This document shows, piece by piece, positions 35,425 to 46,322 of a stretch of DNA of 64,000 nt (positions are counted from its first letter, which is position 1; each line of letters begins with the position of its first letter). The notes beneath the pieces were generated by a model. It ran no database searches, had not been told where the DNA came from, and worked only from the letters and a program-made list of their open reading frames with translations. The stretch comes from Roseobacter sp. GTDB lineage: Bacteria > Pseudomonadota > Alphaproteobacteria > Rhodobacterales > Rhodobacteraceae. The DNA lies in contig PCCY01000038.1 of assembly GCA_002731875.1 (NCBI GenBank), forward strand, positions 1 through 64,000, in the 5' to 3' direction. The position numbers and the translations under genes were made by a program.

Positions 35425-36675
35425 TTAGCCCAGTTGTACCAGCGCGTGGCGTTTCTTGCCCGCGCTAAGCTTGATCGGTGTCGCCAGCGTGGCTGCATCG
35501 ACCATCAGGCCTGCGTCTGTCAGCGGTTCGTCATTATAGCGGGCACCGTTTTCGGTGATCAGACGCTTTGCCTCTTTGCCCGAACCGGCCAGACCGGATT
35601 TCACGATCAGCTGCACGATAGAGATGCCGTCGCCGATATCCGCCGCGCTGAGCGTCAGGGTGGGCAGGTCATCGCCGACGCCGCCTTTTTCAAACACTTC
35701 GCGTGCCGTAGCTTCGGCATTCTTTGCGGCTTCGGCTCCGTGCAGCAGGGTCGTGACCTCGTTCGCGAGGATGATCTTGGCCGCATTGATGTCGGAGCCT
35801 TCCAGCGCGCCCAGACGGTCGCACTCCTCGACCGGTAGTTCGGTGAAGATCTTGAGGAACTTGCCCGTATCCGCATCGGTGGTGTTGCGCCAGAACTGCC
35901 AGAACTCGTAAGGCGACAGCATGTCCCCGTTCAGCCAGATCGCGCCGCCCTGGGATTTGCCCATTTTGCGGCCGTCGCTGGTGGTGAGAAGGGGGGTGGT
36001 GAGGCCGAAAATCTCTTGATCCAGCACGCGGCGGGTCAGGTCGATCCCGTTGACGATATTACCCCATTGATCCGAGCCACCCATCTGCAGCAAACAACCA
36101 TAGCGGCGGTTGAGTTCAAGGAAATCATAGGCCTGCAGGATCATGTAGTTGAATTCGAGGAAGGACAGCGACTGTTCCCGATCCAGGCGGGATTTGACGC
36201 TTTCGAAGGACAGCATCCGGTTGACGCTGAAATGCCGCCCGATGTCGCGCAGGAATTCGAGGTAGTTCAGGTTGTCCAGCCATTCGGCATTGTTCAGCAT
36301 GATCGCGTCGCTGGCACCGTCACCGTAGGACAGGTATTTCTCGAACACCTGCTGCATGCCGGCGATATTGGCGTCGATGGCGGCATTGTCGAGCAGGGGG
36401 CGTTCGTCCGACCGGAAGGAGGGGTCGCCCACTTTGGTGGTGCCGCCGCCCATCAGGGTGATCGGTTTGCCGCCGCATTTCTGCAACCAGCGCAGCACCA
36501 TGATATTCATCAGGTGCCCCACATGAAGGGATTTCGCTGTCGCGTCATAGCCGATATAGGCAGGCACAGCCCCCTTCATCAGCGCGTCATCAAGGCCCTG
36601 ATAGTCGGTGCAATCGGCAAGAAAGCCGCGTTCCATCATGATGCGGATGAATTCTGATTTGGGGTGGTATGTCAT
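35425..36675 (-). CDS. tyrS: Tyrosyl-tRNA synthetase
   Basis: The 416-residue class I synthetase has the HIGH-type motif HVGHL in [11 protein letters not shown], the tyrosine/tRNA site region [10 protein letters not shown], the KMSKS-type motif KMGKSQGG, and a C-terminal S4 RNA-binding domain (from about 350). It starts at ATG and is divergent from anmK with 65 bp between starts, so their promoters overlap. Confidence 0.96.
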   Translation of the reverse strand: MTYHPKSEFIRIMMERGFLADCTDYQGLDDALMKGAVPAYIGYDATAKSLHVGHLMNIMVLRWLQKCGGKPITLMGGGTTKVGDPSFRSDERPLLDNAAIDANIAGMQQVFEKYLSYGDGASDAIMLNNAEWLDNLNYLEFLRDIGRHFSVNRMLSFESVKSRLDREQSLSFLEFNYMILQAYDFLELNRRYGCLLQMGGSDQWGNIVNGIDLTRRVLDQEIFGLTTPLLTTSDGRKMGKSQGGAIWLNGDMLSPYEFWQFWRNTTDADTGKFLKIFTELPVEECDRLGALEGSDINAAKIILANEVTTLLHGAEAAKNAEATAREVFEKGGVGDDLPTLTLSAADIGDGISIVQLIVKSGLAGSGKEAKRLITENGARYNDEPLTDAGLMVDAATLATPIKLSAGKKRHALVQLG

Positions 36676-36740
36676 GGTGCTTGCCCTCAGCTTGGGTGGT
36701 GGTGCACTCTATAGGTGCTGAGCAGACAAAGGAAAAGGCC

Positions 36741-37874
36741 ATGAATAAGGCCCAAGGGGCAAGAACCCCGACACGGATCGCGAAAACAGGCCCGCTGCGG
36801 GTCGCAGGCGCGATGAGCGGTACATCGCTCGACGGGGTGGATATTGCCGTGATTGACACCGATGGGCACGATATTCTGGGCTTTGGCGCGTCGGGGTATC
36901 GGGAATATTCTGCAGCGGAACGAAAGGTTATTGCGGCGGGCTTTGGGAAATGGGCGGGGGCAGAGGTTCAGGCTGCTGCGCAAATCGTAGAGTCGGCGCA
37001 TCTTGAGGCATTGGATGCCTACCGTGAAGTCGACCTGATCGGGTTTCATGGGCAAACGCTGGCGCATGCACCGCGTCTGCAAGGTACGTTGCAGGTTGGA
37101 TGCGGTGATGTGATCGCTGATACGCTCGGTGTCCCGGTCGTGTGGGATTTTCGCACCGCTGACGTGCAATTGGGCGGCGAAGGCGCGCCGCTGGCACCTT
37201 TTTTCCATCACGCCTGCGCGCGCTATGCCGGACTGACCGGGCCGGTGGCGTTTTTGAATCTGGGAGGTGTGGGAAACCTGACGTGGGTTGATCCGTCGAT
37301 AGAACGCCCCGAGTCCGAAGGAGCGCTGCTGGCATTCGACACCGGCCCTGCCAACGCCCCGATCAACGACCTCATGCAGTCGCGACTGGGGTTGGCCTGC
37401 GATAAAGATGGCAAGATCGCTTCTGGCGGTGAAGTTGAAACCGGGGCATTGGAGCTGTTTCTTGCTGAACCCTATTTCTCAAGAATGCCTCCTAAATCTC
37501 TAGATAGAAATGACTTTTCAGAAATGATAGCGCTTGTCACCGAACTGTCAGACGCAGATGCGGCGGCGACACTGACGGCCATGTGCGCGGCCGGCGTCGC
37601 CGAAGCCATGCAGCATTGCCCGCGTTTGCCGGAACGCGTGTTGGTGACGGGCGGAGGGCGACATAATCCGGTGTTGATGCAGATGTTGGCGGTAAGCCTG
37701 GATTGCCCGGTGGTACCCGTCGAGGATATCGGCCTTGATGGTGATATGCTCGAGGCGCAAGCCTTCGGTTATCTGGCAGTGCGGGTGGCGCGCGGGATGC
37801 CGACTTCGTGCCCTGGCACGACGGGGGTCCGGGCAGCGGTTGGGGGTGGCACGGTAAGCATGCCAAGCCAGTGA
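36741..37874 (+). CDS. anmK: Anhydro-N-acetylmuramic acid kinase
   Basis: The 377-residue sugar kinase phosphorylates and opens anhydroMurNAc during cell-wall recycling. Visible motifs: [11 protein letters not shown] (ATP loop), [50 protein letters not shown] and [12 protein letters not shown]. An AAGGAAAAGG ribosome site precedes the ATG. It complements nagZ in this window for peptidoglycan recycling. A strong terminator follows. Confidence 0.95.
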   Translation: MNKAQGARTPTRIAKTGPLRVAGAMSGTSLDGVDIAVIDTDGHDILGFGASGYREYSAAERKVIAAGFGKWAGAEVQAAAQIVESAHLEALDAYREVDLIGFHGQTLAHAPRLQGTLQVGCGDVIADTLGVPVVWDFRTADVQLGGEGAPLAPFFHHACARYAGLTGPVAFLNLGGVGNLTWVDPSIERPESEGALLAFDTGPANAPINDLMQSRLGLACDKDGKIASGGEVETGALELFLAEPYFSRMPPKSLDRNDFSEMIALVTELSDADAAATLTAMCAAGVAEAMQHCPRLPERVLVTGGGRHNPVLMQMLAVSLDCPVVPVEDIGLDGDMLEAQAFGYLAVRVARGMPTSCPGTTGVRAAVGGGTVSMPSQ

Positions 37875-37897
37875 ACGATTAGCGTTGCGCATGCACG

Positions 37898-37927
37898 AAA
37901 AAAGCGCGCAGATCCTGCACGCTTTTT
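37898..37927. terminator. Bidirectional Rho-independent terminator between anmK and eno
   Basis: AAAAAGCGCGCAG ending at 37911 pairs with CTGCACGCTTTTT from 37915, with one mismatch and a 3-base ATC loop. A-run and T-run flank the stem, so it can terminate both the plus-strand anmK and minus-strand eno transcripts. Confidence 0.9.
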
Positions 37928-37963
37928 CCCTTTCAAGACAAACCGCGGTTGGCTGACCCAGGC

Positions 37964-39307
<1,344 letters not shown>

Positions 39308-40177
39308 TCAGGCGCGCTGCTTGACTTTGCGTTCCCGCCATACCGTATAGATGCCCGAAGCTACAATGATGGTTGCGCCAACATAGGTAAGCATATCTGG
39401 CCTCTCTTGAAACACCGTGATTCCGACGACCATGGCAAACAACAGGCGTGAATACCGAAACGGAGTGACAAAGCTGATTTCACCTATCCGCATTGCGGCT
39501 ACGATACCGTAATAAGCGACCATGCCGAATGTCAGCGCCGATACCATGAACACCCACTGCACCCCTGTCATCGCGACGAACGCGGTGCCGGTCCCCAGCA
39601 TGAAAACCAGGCTGGCCGGGACCAGCGCCAGAAAAGCCAGAAACGAAAGCTGGAAGCTTGATGTGGATTTCGGCACGCGACGCGTTGCCAGATCACGCAG
39701 TGACAGGCCCAGTACCCCCAGGACCGCAAGCAGTGACAGGATCTGAAAGCTCTCCATACCGGGGCGTATCACCAAAAGCACACCGAACATGCCCACCAGG
39801 ATCGCGCTCCAACGGCGCCACCCGACCGGATCACCCAGGAAAAGCGCGGCCCCCAGGGTCACCACCAGCGGCGTGGCCTGCAAGATCGCCGACGCTGAAG
39901 AAATCGGTGTCAGCACAATTGCAGAGACAAAGCCCAGGGTCCCGATAATCTCTCCGGTGGCGCGCAGCAGGATCGGCAGGGTCAACACTCCGCGGTCCAG
40001 CAGCGGTTCGCCCCTGAAGCGCATCAGCCCGCCATAGCAGACCGCGCCGCCAACCCCGAGAAGAAAGATAATCTGACCGACCGGAATATGCGAACCCATC
40101 AACTTGATGAACATGTCTTCTATGGCAAAGCCCAGCATCGACAGCACCATGATCAGCGCACCGCGCAGGTTATCCAT
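39308..40177 (-). CDS. DMT-superfamily (EamA) transporter
   Basis: The 289-residue inner-membrane protein has ten hydrophobic helices arranged as two EamA repeats. The first repeat ends near GWRRWSAILVGMFGVLLVIRPG and the second ends with LTYVGATIIVASGIYTVWRE, the usual repeat signature. Such carriers export amino acids or other metabolites; the substrate is not readable. It lies upstream of eno on the same strand with 66 bp between. Confidence 0.87.
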   Translation of the reverse strand: MDNLRGALIMVLSMLGFAIEDMFIKLMGSHIPVGQIIFLLGVGGAVCYGGLMRFRGEPLLDRGVLTLPILLRATGEIIGTLGFVSAIVLTPISSASAILQATPLVVTLGAALFLGDPVGWRRWSAILVGMFGVLLVIRPGMESFQILSLLAVLGVLGLSLRDLATRRVPKSTSSFQLSFLAFLALVPASLVFMLGTGTAFVAMTGVQWVFMVSALTFGMVAYYGIVAAMRIGEISFVTPFRYSRLLFAMVVGITVFQERPDMLTYVGATIIVASGIYTVWRERKVKQRA

Positions 40178-40592
40178 GTCTTATCCTTTCTCATCCGCAT
40201 CTTGGGTAAATCGCATCGTGTGTTCCATGTCGCTTCGGCAGGGAATGTGCAAGCTGCGGTGTCATCTGCGTACGCGTGCCGTCGGCTCTCGTGATCTTTG
40301 TGCGCCAGGGCCGTTGACTTTGCCCGCCAAAAAGCCCATCTGGGCAACAAGCGAAGCCCTCTGCCGCGTGAGCAGTTCAGCCCTTTGGTCCGTTGGATCA
40401 TCATATTGCTGAGAGACAGGGCCGCCGATGTTCCCAAAATCACGCGTGGGGCCAAGCGCAACAGACAGGGCGTTGGCACTAGGCCAAGCCCTGCGATCTG
40501 TTTTGCGTCCCTCGCGGTGCAGCCCTTCCGGGTATCCGCGTGATTGTTAGAGGCGGGGCACCCTGCACACGCCTTTGGAAAGACGAAAGAAT
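40178..40592. other. Long leader/intergenic region upstream of the DEAD-box helicase gene
   Basis: This 415-base stretch separates the divergent EamA and helicase genes. Frames through it are not protein-like. It contains a bulged hairpin GGGC-TTGGC at 40468-40477 with GCCAA-GCCC at 40483-40491, and a GAAAG ribosome site at 40584-40588. A long structured 5' leader would fit a cold-inducible helicase gene, but I see no known element. Confidence 0.4.
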
Positions 40593-41894
40593 ATGAGCGA
40601 TTTTGAGATGATGGGCCTGCCACGCCGTTTGGTCAAAGCTTTGACCAACATGGGTATGACGGACCCGACCCCGATCCAGAAGCAAGCCATCCCGCATGCG
40701 ATGAACGGCCGCGACGTGATGGGTCTTGCCCAGACCGGTACTGGCAAGACGGCAGCGTTCGGTGTGCCGCTGGTCGCCCAGATGCTCGAGATGGAGGCGC
40801 GGCCCGAACCGCGTACCGTACGCGGTCTGGTGCTGGCCCCGACACGGGAACTGGCCAACCAGATCATGGAGAACCTGAAAGGGTTCTGCGAAGGCACCCA
40901 GCTCAAGACGATGATGATCGTGGGCGGGCAGTCGATCAATCCACAGATCAAGCGGATGGAACGCGGTGTTGACCTGCTGGTGGCCACACCCGGCCGCTTG
41001 CTGGACCTGATGGATCGCCGCGCGGTGTTGTTGCACAAGACCACGTTCCTGGTATTGGACGAGGCTGACCAGATGCTCGACATGGGTTTCATCCACGACC
41101 TGCGCAAAATTGCTTCGGTATTGCCCAAGGAACGCCAGACCATGCTGTTCTCGGCCACGATGCCCAAGCTGATGAACGAGATCGCAAACAGCTATCTCAA
41201 CAGCCCGATCCGTATCGAGGTCTCGCCTCCCGGCAAGGCGGCCGACAAGGTCACGCAGGAAGTCCACTTTATCGCGAAGGCCGAAAAGAAGGCTCTGCTG
41301 ATCGAATTGCTGGGCAAGCATACCGAAGAACGAGCCTTGGTTTTCGGCCGCACCAAGCATGGTTGCGAAAAACTGATGAAGGATCTGGTAAAAGCCGGTT
41401 TCAAGGCGGCTTCCATCCACGGCAACAAAAGCCAAGGTCAACGTGACCGCGCTATTGAAGCGTTCAAAAAAGGGGATGTCACCGTATTGGTGGCGACCGA
41501 CGTGGCAGCGCGCGGGCTCGATATTCCAGATGTCAAACACGTGTACAACTACGAATTGCCAAACGTGCCTGATAACTACGTTCACCGGATCGGGCGCACC
41601 GCGCGCGCGGGCAAGGACGGTGCAGCCATCGCGTTTTGCGCGCCAGATGAAATGGGCGAATTGAAGGACATCCAGAAAACCATGAAGGTATCCATCCCGG
41701 TCGCTTCTGGTCGGCCGTGGGAAGCGATGGATGAACCGGCCAAGCCGGGCAAGGGCCGTGGAAACCGTGGCCGTGGTCAGGGCGGGCGTTCCGGAAACGG
41801 GGGAGGCCGTCCCGGCGGCGGCGGCGGCGAAGGCAAGTCGGCCGGTGCCGCACGTCGCCGACGCAAGCCCGGTGGTGCGCAACGGGCGGCATGA
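40593..41894 (+). CDS. rhlE: DEAD-box RNA helicase, RhlE-like
   Basis: The 433-residue ATP-dependent RNA helicase shows the Q motif around PTPIQKQAIP, Walker A AQTGTGKT (46-53), PTRELANQ, TPGRLLD, DEAD at 156-159, SAT at 187-189, and the C-terminal HRIGRTARAGKDG motif. The tail from about 390 is Arg/Gly-rich with RGRG and GGGRPGGGGG runs, typical of RNA-binding extensions. It overlaps the next small gene (ATGA). Role: RNA remodelling, ribosome assembly or cold adaptation. Confidence 0.93.
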   Translation: MSDFEMMGLPRRLVKALTNMGMTDPTPIQKQAIPHAMNGRDVMGLAQTGTGKTAAFGVPLVAQMLEMEARPEPRTVRGLVLAPTRELANQIMENLKGFCEGTQLKTMMIVGGQSINPQIKRMERGVDLLVATPGRLLDLMDRRAVLLHKTTFLVLDEADQMLDMGFIHDLRKIASVLPKERQTMLFSATMPKLMNEIANSYLNSPIRIEVSPPGKAADKVTQEVHFIAKAEKKALLIELLGKHTEERALVFGRTKHGCEKLMKDLVKAGFKAASIHGNKSQGQRDRAIEAFKKGDVTVLVATDVAARGLDIPDVKHVYNYELPNVPDNYVHRIGRTARAGKDGAAIAFCAPDEMGELKDIQKTMKVSIPVASGRPWEAMDEPAKPGKGRGNRGRGQGGRSGNGGGRPGGGGGEGKSAGAARRRRKPGGAQRAA

Positions 41895-42124
41895 ATAACG
41901 CTGCCAGGCGTTTGATGCTCGGGGTGCTTTATACGTCGGTGGCGCTGCTTGTTGCAGTGCCACCGCTCTACCTGCTCATGACCGCACCGACATGTCCGAC
42001 CGAACCATGCCAGATATCATCACGGTCCTACTTCACCGTCGACATGGCGTCTGTATGGTTGGTACCCTTCAGCATCGCGGCGGTTCTGCTCGTGCTCCTG
42101 TTCAAGCTGAAAAACCGCGCCTAA
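41891..42124 (+). CDS. Small two-helix membrane protein, unknown function
   Basis: The 77-residue protein has two hydrophobic helices (about 9-31 and 52-70) joined by a loop with two cysteines (PTCPTEPC), which would lie in the periplasm and could form a disulfide. The ATG overlaps the helicase stop, so it is translationally coupled to it. I do not recognise a family. The 63-bp space to the convergent MFS gene has no clear terminator. Confidence 0.65.
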   Translation: MNNAARRLMLGVLYTSVALLVAVPPLYLLMTAPTCPTEPCQISSRSYFTVDMASVWLVPFSIAAVLLVLLFKLKNRA

Positions 42125-42187
42125 GCTCTTCCAAATGGCCCAAAATCCTCGCCCGCAGGGCGAAACCTGCGCCGGTTCCCACGGGCG

Positions 42188-43432
42188 CTACTCGGCTGGA
42201 TCGGCTAACCAGCTGTCATCACGCCGCAAGATCCGCCCTAGGTATATCATCAACGCAAAGCCGATTCCGGCAAGGATCAACACCGACGCCACCAAGGGCG
42301 CTATCGTCCCACTGAACACCAGTCCTATCGGCGATGCGATGACCGCAGCCATCACCGTCGATGTGGCCCCGATCACAGACGCCGCCATCCCCGCGATGTG
42401 ACCCAAAGGCTCCATCGCCAGAGCGTTCAGGTTGCCCATGACCAATCCGGCTTGGAAAAACAAACTCGCCTGCCATAACGCGAAAAAATAAAAGCCGAAC
42501 GGTTCGGGCAGACTGCCCAGCCCAAGGGCCAGCATTATTGCCGACAGAATGATCTGAGCCCCAAGAGCCAGCGTGACGATCCGCAGCATTCCCAACCGTA
42601 CCACCAGCAATGCGTTCAGCAGACTGGAGCTGCCCGATACCAGGGCGATGACGCCAAACCAAAACGGAAAACTCTCACCACGGTCATACACCTGGTCATA
42701 AATCGGCTGTACCAGCATCAAAACCGAAAACAAGATCGACAGCGCGAGTGTTTGCACGGTGATCGATACGCACACCATACGGTTACCGAATATTTCTTTG
42801 GTCGCCAGCCATAGCAAAGGCAACTGTAACGGGCGGCGCTTGTCTTTGGGCAATGTCTCGGGCAGGCGCAACCACATCCAGACGGCAGACATCGCTGCGA
42901 AAACGACGAACGATATAAAGATGCCGCGCCAGTCCGAGAACCTGATGATGACCGCGCCCAAAGCCGGGGCGAATGCCGGCACAATCACGAAGATCATCAT
43001 CACAAAGGACATGATCCTGGCCATCTGGCGACCGGAAAAGAGGTCGCGGATGATCGCCAGGGATACCACCCTGGGCCCAGCGGCCCCCAACCCCTGAAGC
43101 ACCCGCGCCGCCAGCATGATCTCGAGAGATTGGCTGGCCCATGCAATGGTCGTGCCCAGGATATACAGGAAAGCCCCGCCGTAGACGATGTTCTTGCGCC
43201 CGAATGCGTCTGCCAACGGTCCGGTTACAAAAGTGCCCAAGCCCAGCCCAAAGACAAAGGCGGTCAAGATCAGCGGGACGCGCTCGGGAGTGTCCTGGCT
43301 CAGATCTGCGGTGATTTGGGGCAGGGCAGGCAGCATCGCATCCGTGGAAAAGGCAATCGTTGCGAACATCATTGCAATCAAGGCAATGAATTCTGGCCGG
43401 CTCATGCGAAAATCGGGTCTATCGGTTGTCAT
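42188..43432 (-). CDS. Bcr/CflA-type multidrug efflux MFS transporter
   Basis: The 414-residue carrier has 12 predicted helices. The motif PLADAFGRKNIVYGG after helix 2 and ARVLQGLGAAGPRVVSLAIIRDLF in helix 4 are characteristic of the Bcr/CflA drug:proton antiporter group; the DLF segment matches the family's RD(L/M)F signature. It stands alone, convergent with the small membrane protein. Actual substrates are unknown. Confidence 0.9.
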   Translation of the reverse strand: MTTDRPDFRMSRPEFIALIAMMFATIAFSTDAMLPALPQITADLSQDTPERVPLILTAFVFGLGLGTFVTGPLADAFGRKNIVYGGAFLYILGTTIAWASQSLEIMLAARVLQGLGAAGPRVVSLAIIRDLFSGRQMARIMSFVMMIFVIVPAFAPALGAVIIRFSDWRGIFISFVVFAAMSAVWMWLRLPETLPKDKRRPLQLPLLWLATKEIFGNRMVCVSITVQTLALSILFSVLMLVQPIYDQVYDRGESFPFWFGVIALVSGSSSLLNALLVVRLGMLRIVTLALGAQIILSAIMLALGLGSLPEPFGFYFFALWQASLFFQAGLVMGNLNALAMEPLGHIAGMAASVIGATSTVMAAVIASPIGLVFSGTIAPLVASVLILAGIGFALMIYLGRILRRDDSWLADPAE

Positions 43433-43548
43433 CTCTGGGGGCCTCGTTTGCGACGGATCACAAGACGCAGCCCTCGCAGGGCATTCATAAGGCTACCTTA
43501 CGGAATGTGCAATCCAATTTACCGCCCGCTTTAACGCCCGCGCAATGA

Positions 43549-44007
43549 TCAGGCGGTCAACGCAGCCCGAGGATAGTCCGATTTCGGCACCGGCCAGGCC
43601 GTCGGGATCTCCAGAACCTGCACAATTGCGTCCAACCCCTCCAGTTCCTGGCGCGCCCCTTCGGGCAGAACCAGGATGGAAATGTCGTGGTTCACGATAT
43701 CGCTCCATCGCTGTTCCCACCCGTCTACCGCAATGACCCGAGAGACAAAGCGGCAGCTTTCCAGCATGGCCCGGCGTGTCTTGAAAGGGGTATGGACAGG
43801 GGTGCCGAGGTACGAACAAAAATCATCCGTGGTACAGCCAACAATCAAATCACTGCCCAGTCGGGAAAGCCTTCTCAGCCATTGGGCATGATCTACTGTC
43901 AGACCGTCAAACGCGCCGTACGTCAGCACGTTGCGAACCGGTTGCCCGGTCGCCGCGGACGGCATCGTTCCGTGACCGGCGCGGGTGGGTGCACTCGTGT
44001 GTATCAT
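43549..44007 (-). CDS. Cytidylyltransferase-like protein with a degenerate HxGH motif
   Basis: The 152-residue protein resembles the glycerol-3-phosphate cytidylyltransferase fold: VLTYGAFDGLTVDHAQWLRRLSRLGSDLIVGCTTDDF aligns with the family's TYGTFDxxHxGHxxxL block and the following strand and acidic turn. The catalytic HxGH, however, reads TVDH (residues 37-40), and the ISSTxxR motif near the end is missing. It may therefore be a non-catalytic relative or use altered chemistry. The ATG has an AGGCAGA site just upstream. No teichoic- or capsule-type gene is nearby. Confidence 0.7.
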   Translation of the reverse strand: MIHTSAPTRAGHGTMPSAATGQPVRNVLTYGAFDGLTVDHAQWLRRLSRLGSDLIVGCTTDDFCSYLGTPVHTPFKTRRAMLESCRFVSRVIAVDGWEQRWSDIVNHDISILVLPEGARQELEGLDAIVQVLEIPTAWPVPKSDYPRAALTA

Positions 44008-44104
44008 TCTGCCTGCTCATTTTTTGGGGTCTTTGCCCCTTGATTACCGCGATTCTAGGCAGATTTCCCCTCAATGGCAAAAGCTTTATTGCATGTGAAA
44101 GATA

Positions 44105-44746
44105 TCAGTCTGTCTTGCGCAGATCGGCCAACACCTTCTTCCACAGATCCGGTGGCTGAGCACCGGGCACGGCATGTCGACCCGCCACGATAAAAGTCGG
44201 CACCGATGTGATACCCATTTTACGGCTGTGTGCATCACGATCGCGGATGTCTTGAACGTCTGCATCCGTGTCCAAAAGCCTTGATACCAAAGACGCGTCC
44301 ATCTCGATGACATCAGCGATATCGCACAACACCTCGGCATCTCCGATATCCCGCGCATCAACGAAATATGCTTTGAACAGCGCCGACACAGCGGCGGTCT
44401 GCCGTCCTTCGATGCCCGCCCAGTGAATAAGCCGGTGCGCATTCAACGTGTTCGGGGTACGCTGCATGGCTTCGAAATTGATCTTCAGCCCTGCCTTTTC
44501 GGCGTGCTCCACTACCGGAGCGTAGGCGCGCACGGCGGCTTCCTTGCCGCCGAACTTCCCCTCAAGATAGGCCCGGCGGTCCATGCCGGCCTCGGGCATG
44601 TCCGGGTTCAGTTGAAACGGATGCCATTCAATCACGAACGGATGATCGGGTTCGCTTTCCAACGCGCGGTCAAGATGGGCCTTGCCTATATAGCACCAGG
44701 GGCAAATCGGATCGGACATGATGTCAAGCTTGATAGGATCGGTCAT
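44105..44746 (-). CDS. DsbA-family oxidoreductase, FrnE-like
   Basis: The 213-residue cytosolic protein has a thioredoxin fold with the active-site CPWC at residues 15-18, WHPFQLNPDMPEAGMDR, and the conserved cis-Pro region GITSVPTFIV. This is the FrnE branch of the DsbA family, which lacks a signal peptide and acts as an isomerase/oxidoreductase. Its ATG overlaps the stop of the acyl-CoA ligase gene upstream (ATGA), so both are made together; the link between them is not established. Confidence 0.88.
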   Translation of the reverse strand: MTDPIKLDIMSDPICPWCYIGKAHLDRALESEPDHPFVIEWHPFQLNPDMPEAGMDRRAYLEGKFGGKEAAVRAYAPVVEHAEKAGLKINFEAMQRTPNTLNAHRLIHWAGIEGRQTAAVSALFKAYFVDARDIGDAEVLCDIADVIEMDASLVSRLLDTDADVQDIRDRDAHSRKMGITSVPTFIVAGRHAVPGAQPPDLWKKVLADLRKTD

Positions 44747-46257
44747 TTATGTGCCTCATAGTTTGCGCGCAGGGTTCGACGCAACAGTTTGCCGTTGGCC
44801 CCCATTGGTAGCTCGGGCAGATGAATATAAACGCGCGGCTGTTTATACCGCGCCATGTTGCGTTCTGCATAAAGCGACAGTGCACTAGCGTCCAGAGCGA
44901 CATCCGCCGTATAGAAAGCAGCGATGACCGTGACATCCGCCCTGACGTTGACTTCACAGACACCCACGGCAACGATGCCGGGAAATTTGGCAAGCGTCTG
45001 TTCGACTTCGATAGGGGATACGCGGAACCCACCGGCATTCATCATGTCATCATTGCGCCCCAGATAAGTGATCTGGCCATCGTCGTCCATGATGCCCTGA
45101 TCGCCTGTCAAGAACCACTCACCCTGATATTTCGACTTCGTCAGCTCGGCTTGTCCCAGATACCCCAACATCAATCCCGGATCGCTTTTATGGATCGCAA
45201 TCGTGCCCTCGGTTCCCACGGCGACGGGACCATCGGGGCCGATCAAGGCAACGCGGCGTCCGTCCTGGGGCCGACCCAACGTACCTTCACGGGCAGGGTG
45301 GTCCGGTGAGGCCGAGATAAAGGTCGAACATTCCGACATGCCGTAGGCTTCGTATATCTCGGTCCCGCTCGCCTCGCGCCATGCCTTGCTGACAGAAGCA
45401 GGCAGTTTTTCCCCCGCGCTCAACCCGTGTCGAAGGTCAGGTGCGTCGACCCGGGTGTTGCGTTTCAACATCTGGCGGTAAACGCCAGGGGCGGCTGCAA
45501 AGATGCTGGGCCTGTATCGTGTCATCAGCTCGGGCAGCACGTCGGCCGGGCTCCCAGCCGCGGGTATCAATGCCGTCGCCCCCCTGGTCCATGGGTCCAT
45601 CAGCCCGGTACCCAACGTATAGGTCCAGTTGAACGCGCCCGCGTGCATCATGCGGTCGTCCTCGCGCAACCCGTACCATCCATCGAACATCATCTGCCGG
45701 GCCCAAATTGCGCGATGCGCGTGCATCACCGCTTGCGGGGTGCCCGACGTGCCAGACGTATAGATGATATAACCCAACCGGTCCGGATCACCCATATGCC
45801 ACTGTGCCGGCGGCAGTCCGCGCATCTCACGCAGATCATCGACGGTGCAAATGCCCGCACGGGTCGGACAATCGATGCCGGGGTCGCGCAGGATTACTTT
45901 CGGGTTCAACACATCGGCGATGCGTGTCACCTCCGGCAAGGTCAGGGCCGCAGCGGTGGGGACAGGCACCAGACCGACGGCCAATGCCCCCAGATAGGCC
46001 AGCGGGAAGTCGACGGTGTTTCCAAGGCGCATCAACACCACATCGCCCGGAACCAACCCCAGCTCCAGCAGCCCCGATCCGGTACCACGCACCGCAGCCT
46101 CAAGCCTGGCAAAGCTCCAATCCTCTGTCCCACAGGGATCCACAACGGACAAAGCAGTCTTGTCGCCCAAACGTGTCGCGTGCTGCAATACATGGGCGGC
46201 CATGTTGAAAGAGCCGGGGCAGGGCGCATACCCTTCTGATCGCGAAATAGAATACAT
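44743..46257 (-). CDS. AMP-dependent acyl/aryl-CoA ligase
   Basis: The 504-residue ANL-superfamily enzyme activates a carboxylic acid as acyl-AMP and then acyl-CoA. Motifs: IIYTSGTSGTPQ (A3; the usual P-K-G is P-Q-A here), YGMSECST (A5), GEWFLTGD (A7), YLGRNDDMMNAGGFRVSP (A8) and MGANGKLLR with the catalytic Lys (A10). Overall it looks like the benzoate/aryl-CoA ligase side of the family, but the acid is unknown. It is divergent from an XRE-cupin regulator with 65 bp between starts. Confidence 0.88.
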   Translation of the reverse strand: MYSISRSEGYAPCPGSFNMAAHVLQHATRLGDKTALSVVDPCGTEDWSFARLEAAVRGTGSGLLELGLVPGDVVLMRLGNTVDFPLAYLGALAVGLVPVPTAAALTLPEVTRIADVLNPKVILRDPGIDCPTRAGICTVDDLREMRGLPPAQWHMGDPDRLGYIIYTSGTSGTPQAVMHAHRAIWARQMMFDGWYGLREDDRMMHAGAFNWTYTLGTGLMDPWTRGATALIPAAGSPADVLPELMTRYRPSIFAAAPGVYRQMLKRNTRVDAPDLRHGLSAGEKLPASVSKAWREASGTEIYEAYGMSECSTFISASPDHPAREGTLGRPQDGRRVALIGPDGPVAVGTEGTIAIHKSDPGLMLGYLGQAELTKSKYQGEWFLTGDQGIMDDDGQITYLGRNDDMMNAGGFRVSPIEVEQTLAKFPGIVAVGVCEVNVRADVTVIAAFYTADVALDASALSLYAERNMARYKQPRVYIHLPELPMGANGKLLRRTLRANYEAHK

Positions 46258-46322
46258 GGCTCATCGCTAGCCTGCGATGGCAGACGTTGCAAGCCAGATG
46301 GCGCAGGGATATAGGCGTCGTC

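Noticed and set aside
40479..41963. 494-residue open frame antisense to the helicase gene
   Set aside because: It mirrors the GC-rich helicase coding sequence, has no family features and no ribosome site; the sense strand is a clear DEAD-box helicase.
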